Source: Marthasterias glacialis (taxonomy: Eukaryota; Echinodermata; Asteroidea; Forcipulatida; Asteriidae). From it: a stretch of 64,000 nucleotides of DNA. The stretch is taken from the NCBI GenBank assembly GCA_911728455.2, contig OU452228.1, positions 7,488,129-7,552,128 on the forward strand, in the 5' to 3' direction. Within the stretch, counting starts at the first letter, position 1. Every line of letters starts with the position of its first letter. Under the pieces are notes generated by a model. It saw only the letters and a program-made list of their open reading frames with translations. It was not told where the DNA came from and searched no databases. A program made the translations under genes and the position numbers. This document shows, piece after piece, positions 1-12,439 of the stretch.

Positions 1-3000
1 TGGACAACATGTAGTTTGGGAAAATTTAGGAGAGGGCACAGCACCAACTTGGTATCAAGTTTGAGTATTTGAACAATCCTAAGGTTGGCAAGTTTCTGAA
101 GGACTGGACAACATGTAGTTTGGAGAAACTAAGGATAGGGCACAATACCAGCTTGGAAACAAGTTTGAGTGTTTGAAAAATCACAAGATTGGCAAGTTTC
201 TGAAGGAGCGGACAACATGTAGTTTGGCAAAATTTGAGACAGGTCAAAACATAAGCTTTGGAAGAATTTGAGTGGTGAAAATTAATAAGGTTGGCAAGTT
301 TCTAAAGGACTGGAAATTATGCATTTTGGCAAAGTTTGAGTGAAGGGCACAATATCAGCTTGGGAACAGTTTGAATGTTGAAAAAAAAGCTTGAGAAGTT
401 TCTGAAGAACTCAACGGCATGTAGGTTGGGAAAATTTAGGAGAGGACACAACACCATCTTGGGAACAAATTGAGTGTTTAAAAAATCCTAAGGTTGGCAA
501 GCTTCTGATAGACTGGATAACATATAATTTGGCAAAATTTGAGAGAGGGCACAACATCAGTTTGGAAACAAATTGAGTGGTGACAAAGTATAAGGTTGTA
601 AGTTTCTGTGGGACTGTACAACATGTAGTTTGGAAAAATTTAGGAGAGGGCACAGCACCAGCTTGGGATCAAGTTTGAGTATTTGAAAAATCCTAAGGTT
701 GGCAAGTTTCTGAAGGACTGGACAACATGTAGTTTGGGAAAATTTAGGAGAGGGCACAACATAAGCTTGGGAACAAATTGAGTGGTGACAAAGTATAAGG
801 TTGTAAGTTTCTGAAGGACTGGACAACATATAATTTGGCAAAATTTGAGAGAGGGCACGCCATAAGTTTGGAAACAAATTGAGTGGTGACAAAGTATAAG
901 GTTGGCAAGTTTCTGTAGGACTGTACATGATGTAGTTTGGCGAAACTAAGGATAGGGCACAATACCAGCTTGGAAACAAGTTTGAGTGTTAGAAAAAATC
1001 ACAAGACTGGCAAGTTTCTGAAGGAGCGGACAACATATAATTTGGCAAAATTTAAGACAGGTCAAAACATAAGCTTTGGAAGAATTTGAGTGGCGAAAAA
1101 ATAATAAGGTTGGCAAGTTTCTGAAGGACTGGACAATAATTTTGGCAAATCAACTTGGAAACAATTTGAATGTTGAAAAAAAAGCTTGACAAGTTTCTGA
1201 AGGACTCAACGGCATGTAGTTTGGGAAAATTTAGGAGAGGACACAACACCATCTTTGGAACAATTTGAGTGTTTAAAAAATCCTAAGGTTGGCAAGCTTC
1301 TGAAAGACTGGACAACATTATAATTTGGCAAAATTTGATAGAGGGCAAAACATCAGTTTGGAAACAAATTGAGTGGTGACAAAGTATAAGGTTGTAAGTT
1401 TCTGTGGGACTGTACAACATGTAGTTTGGAAAAATTTAGGAGAGGGCACAGCACCAGCTTGGGATCAAGTTTGAGTATTTGAAAAATCCTAAGGTTGGCA
1501 AGTTTCTGAAGGACTGGACAACATGTAGTTTGGGAAAATTTAGGAGAGGGCACAACATAAGCTTGGGAACAAATTGAGTGGTGACAAAGTATAAGGTTGT
1601 AAGTTTCTGAAGGACTGGACAACATATAATTTGGCAAAATTTGAGAGAGGGCACGCCATAAGTTTGGAAACAAATTGAGTGGTGACAAAGTATAAGGTTG
1701 GCAAGTTTCTGTAGGACTGTACATGATGTAGTTTGGCGAAACTAAGGATAGGGCACAATACCAGCTTGGAAACAAGTTTGAGTGTTAGAAAAAATCACAA
1801 GACTGGCAAGTTTCTGAAGGAGCGGACAACATATAATTTGGCAAAATTTAAGACAGGTCAAAACATAAGCTTTGGAAGAATTTGAGTGGCGAAAAAATCC
1901 TAAGGTTGGCAAGTTTCTGAAGGACTGGACAACATGTAGTTTGGAGAAACTAAGGATAGGGCACAATACCAGCTTGGAAACAAGTTTGAGTGTTTGAAAA
2001 ATCACAAGATTGTCAAGTTTCTAAAGGAGCGGACAACATGTAGTTTGGCAAAATTTGAGACAGGTCAAAACATAAGCTTTGGAAGAATTTGAGTGGTGAA
2101 AATTAATAAGGTTGGCAAGTTTCTACAGGACTGGAAATTATGCATTTTGGCAAAGTTTGAGTGAAGGGCACAATATCAGCTAGGGAACAATTTGAATGTT
2201 GAAAAAAAAGCTTGACAAGTTTCTGAAAGACTCAACGGCATGTAGTTTGGGAAAATTTAGGAGAGGGCACAACACCATCTTGGGAACAACAATTTGAGTG
2301 TTTGAAAAATCCTAAGGTTGGCAAGCTCCTGATAGACTGGATAACATATAATTTGGCAAAATTTGAGAGAGGGCACAACATCAGTTTGGAAACAAATTGA
2401 GTGGTGACAAAGTATAAGGTTGTAAGTTTCTGTAGGACTGTACAACATGTAGTTTGGGAAAATTTAGGAGAGGGCACAACATAAGCTTGGGAACAAATTG
2501 AGTGGTGACAAAGTATAAGGTTGGCAAGTTTCTGTAGGACTGTACATGATGTAGTTTGGCGAAACTAAGGATAGGGCACAATACCAGCTTGGAAACAAGT
2601 TTGAGTGTTAGAAAAAATCACAAGACTGGCAAGTTTCTGAAGGAGCGGACAACATATAATTTGGCAAAATTTAAGACAGGTCAAAACATAAGCTTTGGAA
2701 GAATTTGAGTGGCGAAAAAATAATAAGGTTGGCAAGTTTCTGAAGGACTGGACAACATGTAGTTTGGGAAAATTTAGGAGAGGGCACAGCACCAACTTGG
2801 TATCAAGTTTGAGTATTTGAACAATCCTAAGGTTGGCAAGTTTCTGAAGGACTGGACAACATGTAGTTTGGAGAAACTAAGGATAGGGCACAATACCAGC
2901 TTGGAAACAAGTTTGAGTGTTTGAAAAATCACAAGATTGGCAAGTTTCTGAAGGAGCGGACAACATGTAGTTTGGCAAAATTTGAGACAGGTCAAAACAT

Positions 3001-6000
3001 AAGCTTTGGAAGAATTTGAGTGGTGAAAATTAATAAGGTTGGCAAGTTTCTAAAGGACTGGAAATTATGCATTTTGGCAAAGTTTGAGTGAAGGGCACAA
3101 TATCAGCTTGGGAACAGTTTGAATGTTGAAAAAAAAGCTTGAGAAGTTTCTGAAGAACTCAACGGCATGTAGGTTGGGAAAATTTAGGAGAGGACACAAC
3201 ACCATCTTGGGAACAAATTGAGTGTTTAAAAAATCCTAAGGTTGGCAAGCTTCTGATAGACTGGATAACATATAATTTGGCAAAATTTGAGAGAGGGCAC
3301 AACATCAGTTTGGAAACAAATTGAGTGGTGACAAAGTATAAGGTTGTAAGTTTCTGTGGGACTGTACAACATGTAGTTTGGAAAAATTTAGGAGAGGGCA
3401 CAGCACCAGCTTGGGATCAAGTTTGAGTATTTGAAAAATCCTAAGGTTGGCAAGTTTCTGAAGGACTGGACAACATGTAGTTTGGGAAAATTTAGGAGAG
3501 GGCACAACATAAGCTTGGGAACAAATTGAGTGGTGACAAAGTATAAGGTTGTAAGTTTCTGAAGGACTGGACAACATATAATTTGGCAAAATTTGAGAGA
3601 GGGCACGCCATAAGTTTGGAAACAAATTGAGTGGTGACAAAGTATAAGGTTGGCAAGTTTCTGTAGGACTGTACATGATGTAGTTTGGCGAAACTAAGGA
3701 TAGGGCACAATACCAGCTTGGAAACAAGTTTGAGTGTTAGAAAAAATCACAAGACTGGCAAGTTTCTGAAGGAGCGGACAACATATAATTTGGCAAAATT
3801 TAAGACAGGTCAAAACATAAGCTTTGGAAGAATTTGAGTGGCGAAAAAATCCTAAGGTTGGAGAGTTTCTGAAGGACTGGACAACATGTAGTTTGGAGAA
3901 ACTAAGGATAGGGCACAATACCAGCTTGGAAACAAGTTTGAGTGTTTGAAAAATCACAAGATTGTCAAGTTTCTAAAGGAGCGGACAACATGTAGTTTGG
4001 CAAAATTTGAGACAGGTCAAAACATAAGCTTTGGAAGAATTTGAGTGGTGAAAATTAATAAGGTTGGCAAGTTTCTACAGGACTGGAAATTATGCATTTT
4101 GGCAAAGTTTGAGTGAAGGGCACAATATCAGCTAGGGAACAATTTGAATGTTGAAAAAAAAGCTTGACAAGTTTCTGAAAGACTCAACGGCATGTAGTTT
4201 GGGAAAATTTAGGAGAGGGCACAACACCATCTTGGGAACAATTTGAGTGTTTGAAAAATCCTAAGGTTGGCAAGCTTCTGAAAGACTGGACAACATATAA
4301 TTTGGCAAAATTTGAGAGAGGGCACAACATAAGCTTGGGAACAAATTGAGTGGTGACAAAGTATAAGGTTGTAAGTTTCTGAAGGACTGGACAACATATA
4401 ATTTGGCAAAATTTGAGAGAGGGCACACCATAAGTTTGGAAACAAATTGAGTGGTGACAAAGTATAAGGTTGTAAGTTTCTGTAGGACTGTACATGATGT
4501 AGTTTGGCGAAACTAAGGATAGGGCACAATACCAGCTTGGAAACAAGTTTGAGTGTTAGAAAAAATCACAAGACTGGCAAGTGTCTGAAGGAGCGGACAA
4601 CATATAATTTGGCAAAATTTAAGACAGGTCAAAACATAAGCTTTGGAAGAATTTGAGTGGCGAAAAAATAATAAGGTTGGCAAGTTTCTGAAGGACTGGA
4701 CAACAATTTTGGCAAATCAACTTGGAAACAATTTGAATGTTGAAAAAAAAGCTTGACAAGTTTCTGAAGGACTCAACGGCATGTAGTTTGGGAAAATTTA
4801 GGAGAGGACACAACACCATCTTTGGAACAATTTGAGTGTTTAAAAAATCCTAAGGTTGGCAAGCTTCTGAAAGACTGGACAACATTATAATTTGGCAAAA
4901 TTTGATAGAGGGCAAAACATAAGTTTGGAAACAAATTGAGTGGTGACAAAGTATAAGGTTGTAAGTTTCTGTGGGACTGTACAACATGTAGTTTGGAAAA
5001 ATTTAGGAGAGGGCACAGCACCAGCTTGGGATCAAGTTTGAGTATTTGAAAAATCCTAAGGTTGGCAAGTTTCTGAAGGACTGGACAACATGTAGTTTGG
5101 GAAAATTTAGGAGAGGGCACAACATAAGCTTGGGAACAAATTGAGTGGTGACAAAGTATAAGGTTGTAAGTTTCTGAAGGACTGGACAACATATAATTTG
5201 GCAAAATTTGAGAGAGGGCACGCCATAAGTTTGGAAACAAATTGAGTGGTGACAAAGTATAAGGTTGGCAAGTTTCTGTAGGACTGTACATGATGTAGTT
5301 TGGCGAAACTAAGGATAGGGCACAATACCAGCTTGGAAACAAGTTTGAGTGTTAGAAAAAATCACAAGACTGGCAAGTTTCTGAAGGAGCGGACAACATA
5401 TAATTTGGCAAAATTTAAGACAGGTCAAAACATAAGCTTTGGAAGAATTTGAGTGGCGAAAAAATCCTAAGGTTGGCAAGTTTCTGAAGGACTGGACAAC
5501 ATGTAGTTTGGAGAAACTAAGGATAGGGCACAATACCAGCTTGGAAACAAGTTTGAGTGTTTGAAAAATCACAAGATTGTCAAGTTTCTAAAGGAGCGGA
5601 CAACATGTAGTTTGGCAAAATTTGAGACAGGTCAAAACATAAGCTTTGGAAGAATTTGAGTGGTGAAAATTAATAAGGTTGGCAAGTTTCTACAGGACTG
5701 GAAATTATGCATTTTGGCAAAGTTTGAGTGAAGGGCACAATATCAGCTAGGGAACAATTTGAATGTTGAAAAAAAAGCTTGACAAGTTTCTGAAAGACTC
5801 AACGGCATGTAGTTTGGGAAAATTTAGGAGAGGGCACAACACCATCTTGGGAACAATTTGAGTGTTTGAAAAATCCTAAGGTTGGCAAGCTTCTGAAAGA
5901 CTGGACAACATATAATTTGGCAAAATTTGAGAGAGGGCACAACATAAGCTTGGGAACAAATTGAGTGGTGACAAAGTATAAGGTTGCAAGTTTCTGAAGG

Positions 6001-7850
6001 ACTGGACAACATATAATTTGGCAAAATTTGAGAGAGGGCACACCATAAGTTTGGAAACAAATTGAGTGGTGACAAAGTATAAGGTTGTAAGTTTCTGTAG
6101 GACTGTACATGATGTAGTTTGGCGAAACTAAGGATAGGGCACAATACCAGCTTGGAAACAAGTTTGAGTGTTAGAAAAAATCACAAGACTGGCAAGTGTC
6201 TGAAGGAGCGGACAACATATAATTTGGCAAAATTTAAGACAGGTCAAAACATAAGCTTTGGAAGAATTTGAGTGGCGAAAAAATAATAAGGTTGGCAAGT
6301 TTCTGAAGGACTGGACAATAATTTTGGCAAATCAACTTGGAAACAATTTGAATGTTGAAAAAAAAGCTTGACAAGTTTCTGAAGGACTCAACGGCATGTA
6401 GTTTGGGAAAATTTAGGAGAGGACACAACACCATCTTTGGAACAATTTGAGTGTTTAAAAAATCCTAAGGTTGGCAAGCTTCTGAAAGACTGGACAACAT
6501 TATAATTTGGCAAAATTTGATAGAGGGCAAAACATAAGTTTGGAAACAAATTGAGTGGTGACAAAGTATAAGGTTGTAAGTTTCTGTAGGACTGTACAAC
6601 ATGTAGTTTGGGAAAATTTAGGTGAGGGCACAGCACCAGCTTGTTATCAAAGTTGAGTATTTGAAAAATCCTAAGGTTGGCAAGTTTCTGAAGGACTGGA
6701 CAACATGTAGTTTGGCGAAAATAAGGATAGGGCACAATTCCAGCTTGGAAACAAGTTTGAGTGTTTGAACAATCACAAGATTGGCAAGTTTCTGAAGGAG
6801 CGGACAACATGTAGTTTGGCAAAATTTGAGACAGGTCAAAACATAAGCTTTGGAAGAATTTGAGTGGTGAAAATTAATAAGGTTGGCAAGTTTCTAAAGG
6901 ACTGGAAATTATGCATTTTGGCAAAGTTTGAGTGAAGGGCACAATATCAGCTAGGGAACAATTTGAATGTTGAAAAAAAAGCTTGAGAAGTTTCTGAAGG
7001 ACTCAACGGCATGTAGTTTGGGAAAATTTAGGAGAGGGCACAACACCATCTTGGGAACAATTTGAGTGTTTGAAAAATCCTTAGGTTGGCAAGTTTCTGA
7101 AAGACTGGACAACATATAATTTGGCAAAATTTGAGAGAGGGCACAACATAAGCTTGGGAATAAATTGAGTGGTGACAAAGTATAAGGTTTTAAGTTTCTG
7201 TAGGACTGTACAACATATAAATTGGCAAAATTTGAGAGAGGGCACGTCATAAGTTTGGAAACAAATTGAGTGGTGACAAAGTATAAGGTTGTAAGTTTCT
7301 GTAGGACTGTACAACATGTAGTTTGGGAAAATTTAGGAGAGGGCACAGCACCAGCTTGGTATAAGTTTGAGTATTTGAAAAATCCTAAGGTTGGCAAGTT
7401 TCTGAAGGACTGGACAACATGTAGTTTGGCGAAACTAAGGATAGGGCACAATACCAGCTTGGAAACAAGTTTGAGTGTTTGAAAAATCACAAGATTGGCA
7501 AGTTTCTAAAGGAGCGGACAACATGTAGTTTGGCAAAATTTGAGACAGGTCAAAACATAAGCTTTGGAAGAATTTGAGTGGTGAAAATTAATAAGGTTGG
7601 CAAGTTTCTAAAGGACTGGAAATTATGCATTTTGGCAAAGTTTGAGTGAAGGGCACAATATCAGCTAGGGAACAATTTGAATGTTGAAAAAAAAGCTTGA
7701 CAAGTTTCTGAAGGACTCAACGGCATGTATTTTGGGAAAATTTAGGAGAGGGCACAACACCATCTTGGGAACAACAATTTGAGTGTTTGAAAAATCCTAA
7801 AGTTGGCAAGTTTCAGAAAGACTGGATAACATAATTTTGCAAAATTTGAG
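1..7850. repeat. ~102-bp satellite array with higher-order repeats
   Basis: The stretch is a head-to-tail array of roughly 101-102-bp monomers. A typical monomer contains AAGGTTGGCAAGTTTCTGAA, then GGACAACATGTAGTTTGG, then GAGAGGGCACAAC, then CTTGGGAACAA. Monomer starts near 695, 797 and 898 give the spacing. Larger blocks recur almost unchanged: the segment at 557 recurs at 1353 (796 bp on) and 3305 (1,952 bp further), the first 700 bases recur 2,748 bp on, and the segments at 3694, 4184 and 4619 recur 1,615 bp on. Some monomers carry an internal deletion. Because the monomer is close to a multiple of three, long open frames appear, mainly on the minus strand; they repeat the same low-complexity peptide and are not genes. 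Nested periodicity of this kind is typical of centromeric or pericentromeric satellites. Confidence 0.93.
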
Positions 7851-8410
7851 ATACGAGAAAAAGAAAAGAGATGTCAAAACTTGGAGTTTTGAACCAGCGG
7901 TGTGACCAGGATTATTTCACTTGGGGGCACAGTACAGGCACTGCTTTTAAGTGGGGGCCTTGGGGTTATGTCTTTTAATGATTAACAGGTATTTAAAAAA
8001 AATTATGGGGGCTGCTGATGGGAACAATTTCGTCAATGCTACATGATGGAAATATCAGTACATACCCACTCCAGTAATCAAGAGAGCTTGAAGCTTATGA
8101 GTTTTGCAACACTGTTTGATGTTCCTTGAAGAGTCATCAGCCAGGGAGTGCTGTGAGTTATTTGCCAGGGGGCTTGGTGATCACTAATCCAGACAGCCAT
8201 CAAGTAAGGGTTGGGTTATCTTTGATGGGGATGGGAGGGACAAGCCCAGCTTCTAAGTAACCTCCTGATCCAAAATTGGTGCGATGTCCCCAGCCTGTGT
8301 TTTTTGTCAATTTTTGTCTTCTCAAAGCATGATGTTTCTCACATTTATCTAAAAAAGAAACATCAAAAAAGCAATGTGTCTTGAAACAAAATGATAAAGA
8401 TGACATAAAG
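7851..8410. other. satellite edge, no gene seen
   Basis: After the last recognisable monomer the sequence becomes ordinary AT-rich DNA. It includes a G-run-containing stretch (7920-7965, GTGGGGGCC-like) resembling low-complexity parts of other dispersed repeats here. I see no coding signal; the open frame at 8200-8406 on the minus strand has no recognisable content. Confidence 0.5.
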
Positions 8411-9020
8411 TTGGCTCAAAACTGCATAAAATTATGTTAAAAATGCATCAAACTTTTGAAAAAGATTATGTCAAACTTTGCTACAAATTGCATTAAATTT
8501 AGCTTGAAATTGCATCAAACTTTACAAGAAATTACATCAAACTCTCCAACAAATTGCATTAAATTTTTCTAAAAATACAATACAATTAGCTAGAAATTGG
8601 GTCAAACTTTGCTCAAAATGCAATAAATTTTGCTAGACATTACATCAAATTTAGTTGAAATCGCATGAAACAAACTTTACTAGAAGTTGCATCAAACTAT
8701 TTGTCAAACTTTGCTAGAAACTGCGTCAAACTCAGCTAGAAGTTGCATCAAACTTAGCAAGAAATTGCATCTAGAAGTTGCATCAAACTATTTGTCAAAC
8801 TTAGCTAGAAGTTGCATCAAACTTTGCAAGAAATTGTGTCAAACTTTGCTAGAAATTGCGTCAAACTTTGCTAGTAATTGTGTCAAACTTGCTTGAAGTT
8901 GCATCAAACTTCGCAAAAAATTGCGTCAAACTTTGCCAGAAATTGCGTCAAACCTTCCTAGAACTTGCATCAAACTATGCAAAAAATTTCGTCAAACTTT
9001 GCTAGAAATTGCATCTGAAT
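8411..9020 (+). repeat. 22-bp minisatellite
   Basis: The consensus is close to TTGCTAGAAATTGCGTCAAACT, written here in parts: TTGCTAGAAATTG followed by CGTCAAACT. Units vary at CG/CA and at TTAGC/TTTGC. The clearest run is 8680-9010. It is unrelated in sequence to the 102-bp satellite on either side. The plus-strand open frame at 8687-8896 is a by-product of the repeat. Confidence 0.85.
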
Positions 9021-9362
9021 TTTGTTGCAATTTGCCTTCAACTTGTACATAAAAATATTACATTTATTTTCCCCAAAAAATGTTCTATAAAATTTTCCTT
9101 CAATTTTGAATTTTCATGTATAAAATTTGATACAAATTTTGTTGCAATTTTTTTTCTTTCAATTTTTGTTTGAATTTTTCCTTAATCTTTGTTACAGACA
9201 GTACTTCAATAAACTTGTTGCAACTTTTTTCCCATCTCATAGAGTATTATTCAATGAGTCTAACTATTATCCGAAGTAGTTCCCCCAAATCGGCAAGTAA
9301 CTTGTAATAAGTTACTTCTCCACATTCCTCAATTCTTCATCAATATCATCACTGTCTTTTAC
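9021..9362. other. AT-rich spacer
   Basis: T-rich sequence with several short AATTTTG-type words. I see no gene or clear repeat unit before the exon-like cassette that follows. Confidence 0.4.
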
Positions 9363-9452
9363 CCACACCTTCTTCTGTGTTGTCTCTATTCAGGTCACCA
9401 ATGCCATGGTAGATGCAGCAAAATGTTTCCAAGTCATCACCATCCTTGCAAC
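9363..9452 (-). CDS. exon-like cassette, copy A
   Basis: On the minus strand an acceptor-like GATTAG precedes an open segment, and GTAAAAG follows it as a possible donor. The phase-2 start reads CKDGDDLETFCCIYHGIGDL, then NRDNTEEGV. The same cassette occurs at 10350-10454 and 11724-11830, with the core ETFCC-x-YHGI-xx-L-x-RDNT kept in all three. A stop lies directly upstream in the same frame, so it can be coding only as a spliced exon. I do not recognise the protein family. The alternative is a non-coding segment inside the satellite that keeps an open frame by chance; three-fold retention of the frame core argues mildly against that. Confidence 0.35.
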
Positions 9453-10349
9453 CTAATCAAAAACAATTTGTTCATGCCTTCATTAATCACTTCCAAATAT
9501 TTCTCACATCAAAGGTCAGCAGACTATGTAATTTAGGTAAATTTGAGGGGAACAATTTGAGTATTGAAAAATCATTAGGTTGGCAAGTTTCTGAAAGACT
9601 AGATAACATGTATTATGGCTTAAATTGGAGTGGGAGCACAACATGGGCTTCTAAAAATTTGGAGTGTTGAAAATCATAAGGTTGGCAAATTTCTAAAGAC
9701 TCAAAATCATCTAATTTGGCAAAATTTGAAGGAAGGCACAACATCAGTTTGGAAACAATTTTAGTGTTGATATATCATAACGTTGGCAAGTTTCTGATGG
9801 ACTGGAAAACATGTAATTTGGCAAAAAACATGTAATTTGGCAAAATCTAAAAGAGAGGGCACAACAGAGGGAACAATTTGAGTGTTAAAAAAGCATTAGA
9901 TTGGCATTTTTCTAAAGGACTGAAAAACGTGTCTTGGCAAAATTTGAACGAGGGCACAACATCGGTTGGGACAGGAAAACATGTAATTGGGAAAAATTTG
10001 AGTGGGGGCACAACATCAGCTTAAGGGCAAGTTTCTGAAGCAGTGAACAACAGGTAGATTGGTAAAATTTGAGAGGGGGCACAACATTGGCTTGGGAACA
10101 CTTTGAATGTTGAAAAACAAAACAAGGTTGACGAGTTTCTGAAGGACCCAACGTCATGTAGTTTGGGAAAATTTAGGAGAGGGCACAACATCAGCTTAGG
10201 AACTATTTGAGTGTTGTAAAAGTATTAGGTTGGCAAGTATTTGAGAAACTTAACAACATAACAATAGTTGAATTGAGTGCTGTGGATGACATGACAACAC
10301 GCTAGGTGTAGGGTTTAAATGAGGGTAACAATTTACTGTTTAAACATAC

Positions 10350-10454
10350 CTCGGACAGTAAGGGGTCATCCCAAAATCTGTGTTGTCTCTTTTCAGCTCA
10401 TCAATGCCATGGTAGTTGCAGCAAAAGGTTTCCACATTATAATCATCCTGGCAA
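10350..10454 (-). pseudogene. exon-like cassette, copy B (shifted frame)
   Basis: Second copy of the minus-strand cassette: CQDDYNVETFCCNYHGIDEL, then KRDNTDFG. Relative to copy C the acceptor reads GATTAAG instead of GATTAG, moving the AG by one base. One base is also missing near the 3' end, so the frame at the donor (CCGAG followed by GTATGT) differs from copy C. At least one of the two copies cannot encode the same product; I treat B as the decayed one. Confidence 0.35.
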
Positions 10455-11723
10455 CTTAATCAAAAGCAATTTGGGCATGCTTTCATAAATCACTTCCAAA
10501 CATTTCTAACATTAAAAGTCAGCACAAAATCAGCTTGAGAACATTTTGAGTGTTGACTAATCATTAGGTTGGCAAGTTTCTGAAGGACTGGACAGCATTT
10601 AATTTGGGAAACCTTGACAGAGGGCAAAACATCAGCTTGGGAACAATTTCAATGTCGAAAAAAAAATACGGTTGACAAGTTTCTGAAGGACTGCACAACA
10701 CATATTATTGCAAAATTTTGAGAGTTGAAAATTCACAAGGTTGTCAATTTTCTGAAGGACTTGAAAATATGTAATTTGGCAAAAATTAAGAAATGGTACA
10801 ACATCAGTTGAGTAACAATTTCAGAGTTGACAAATAATAAAGTTGACAAGTTTCTGAAGGACTGGACAACATGTTGTTTGGCAAAATTGGAGAGAGGGCA
10901 CAACATTGTCTTGGGAACAATTTGAGTGTGTGAAAAAACACAAGATTGGCAAGTTTTGAAGGAGTGGACATAACGTAGTTTGGCAAAATTTGAGACAGGG
11001 CACAACATCAACTTGGGAACAATTTCAGTGGTGAAAAATCAGAGGGTTAATGGTTTCTGATGGACTCAACAACATGCAGTTTGGGAAAATTTAGGAGAAG
11101 CCACAACATCGTCTTGGGAACAATTTGAGTATTTGAAAAATCACAAGTCTGGCAAGTTTGGCAAATTTGAGTGGGGGCACAATATCAATTTGGGAAAAAT
11201 TTGATTATAGAAAAATCGTTAGGTTGGCAAGTTTTTGAAGGACTGGACTACATGTAGTTTGGCAAAATTCAGCAGAAGCCACAACATCGGCGTGAGAACC
11301 ATTCTGGCGTTTGAAAAATCATAAGGTTGGCAAGTATCTGAAGGACTGGACAACATGTAGTTTGGCAAAACTTACGATAGGGCACAACACAAGCTTGGGG
11401 GCAATTTTCTGAAGGAGTGGACAACATGTAGATTGGTAAAATTTGAGAGGGGGCACAACATTGGCTTGGGAACCCTTGAATGTTGAAAAAACAAGGTTGA
11501 CGAGTTTCTGGAGGACCCAACAACATGTACAAGTACTTTGGGAAAACTTAAGAGAGGCACAACATCAGCTTGGGAACTATTTGATTGTTGAAAAAGTATT
11601 AGGTTGATAAGTATTTGAGAAACTTAACAATATTAGAATAGTTGAATTTAGTGCTGTGGACGACATGACAACATGCTATGCGTAGGGTTTGATTGAGCGT
11701 AACAATTTACTGTTTAAACATAC

Positions 11724-11830
11724 CTCGGACAGTGAGGGGTCATTCCAAAAGTCTGTGTTGTCTCTTTTCAGGTAATCAATGCCATGGTAGTTGCAGCAAA
11801 AAGTTTCCACATCATAACCATCCTGGCAAC
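11724..11830 (-). CDS. exon-like cassette, copy C
   Basis: Best-preserved copy. An acceptor-like GATTAG precedes GT TGC CAG; the exon then reads CQDGYDVETFCCNYHGIDYL followed by KRDNTDFWNDPSLSE and ends at a consensus donor, GAG followed by GTATGT. It has 35 full codons, enters in phase 2 and leaves in phase 0. Synonymous and non-synonymous differences are mixed among the copies. No family recognised. The plus strand also has a polypyrimidine tract plus AG here, but its frame is only about 20 codons long. Confidence 0.42.
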
Positions 11831-12286
11831 CTAATCACAAGCAATTTGGGCATACTTTCATAAATCAATTCCAAACATTTCTAACATAATAGTCAGCAAA
11901 ATATCACCCTGAGAAAAAATTAAGTTGACAAGTTTCTGAAGGACTGGACAACATGTAGTTTGGCAAAATTGGAGAGAGGGCACAACATTGTCTTGGGAAC
12001 AATTTGAGTGTGTGAAAAATCACAAGATTGGCAAGTTTTGAAGGAGTGGACAACATGTAATTTGGCAAAATTTGAGACAGGGCAAAACATCAACTTGGGA
12101 ACAATTTCAGTGATGAAAAAGCATAAGGTTAATGGTTTCTGAAGGACTCAACAACATGGGGATTGGGAAAATTTAGGAGAAGCTACAACATCGTCTTGGG
12201 AACAATTTGAGTGTTTGAAAAATCCTAAGGCTGGCAAGTTTCTGAAGGAATGGACAAGTGTATTGACATCTGCTCTTCCTTTACAG

Positions 12287-12439
12287 GTTGGCTCAAAATA
12301 CACAGAAAATATAAATCAGGCATCAACGATGGCAGGTACCCAGCACCTGCACTACATTGGTCCCATTCTCAATTTGGAGTCATTGCCAGAACTGTTTAAA
12401 CGTTTGAACGGAAGTCACAAGCTCCAGTTAAACATTTAG
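12287..12439 (+). CDS. candidate terminal exon, unknown protein
   Basis: A good 3' splice site (TGCTCTTCCTTTACAG) is followed by 50 open codons: VGSKYTENINQASTMAG, then TQHLHYIGPILNLESLPELF, then KRLNGSHKLQLNI, and a TAG stop. AATAAA occurs just after the stop. The composition is protein-like and unlike the surrounding satellite. I do not recognise the family and see no upstream partner exon; an internal ATGGCAG followed by GTACCC could be an alternative donor. Confidence 0.4.
   Translation, partial: VGSKYTENINQASTMAGTQHLHYIGPILNLESLPELFKRLNGSHKLQLNI

Larger units (their letters stand above)
9530..12250. repeat. diverged satellite with 1,375-bp large units
   Basis: Degenerate copies of the ~102-bp monomer (GTTGGCAAGTTTCTGAAGGA, GGACAACATGTAGTTTGGC) fill most of 9530-10270, 10520-11640 and 11910-12250. 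Between them lie copies of a non-satellite cassette. ATGCCATGG of the cassette is at 9401, 10404 and 11779, giving spacings of 1,003 and 1,375 bp. So a large unit (cassette plus satellite) was itself duplicated. Divergence is much greater than in 1-7850, so this looks like the older flank of the array. Confidence 0.85.

Noticed and set aside
26-7490. Dozens of 60-190-codon minus-strand frames rich in CCPVLQKLANL-type words, and one plus-strand frame at 7270-7482
   Set aside because: They are the satellite monomer translated. The monomer length is near a multiple of three, so several frames stay open at once; there is no start context, splice signal or domain.
9391-9460. Plus-strand reading of the cassette (polypyrimidine tract plus CAG, then about 20 codons)
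   Set aside because: It has an acceptor-like site in all three copies but the frame ends after about 20 codons. The minus-strand frame is longer, has both splice sites and keeps a conserved core.
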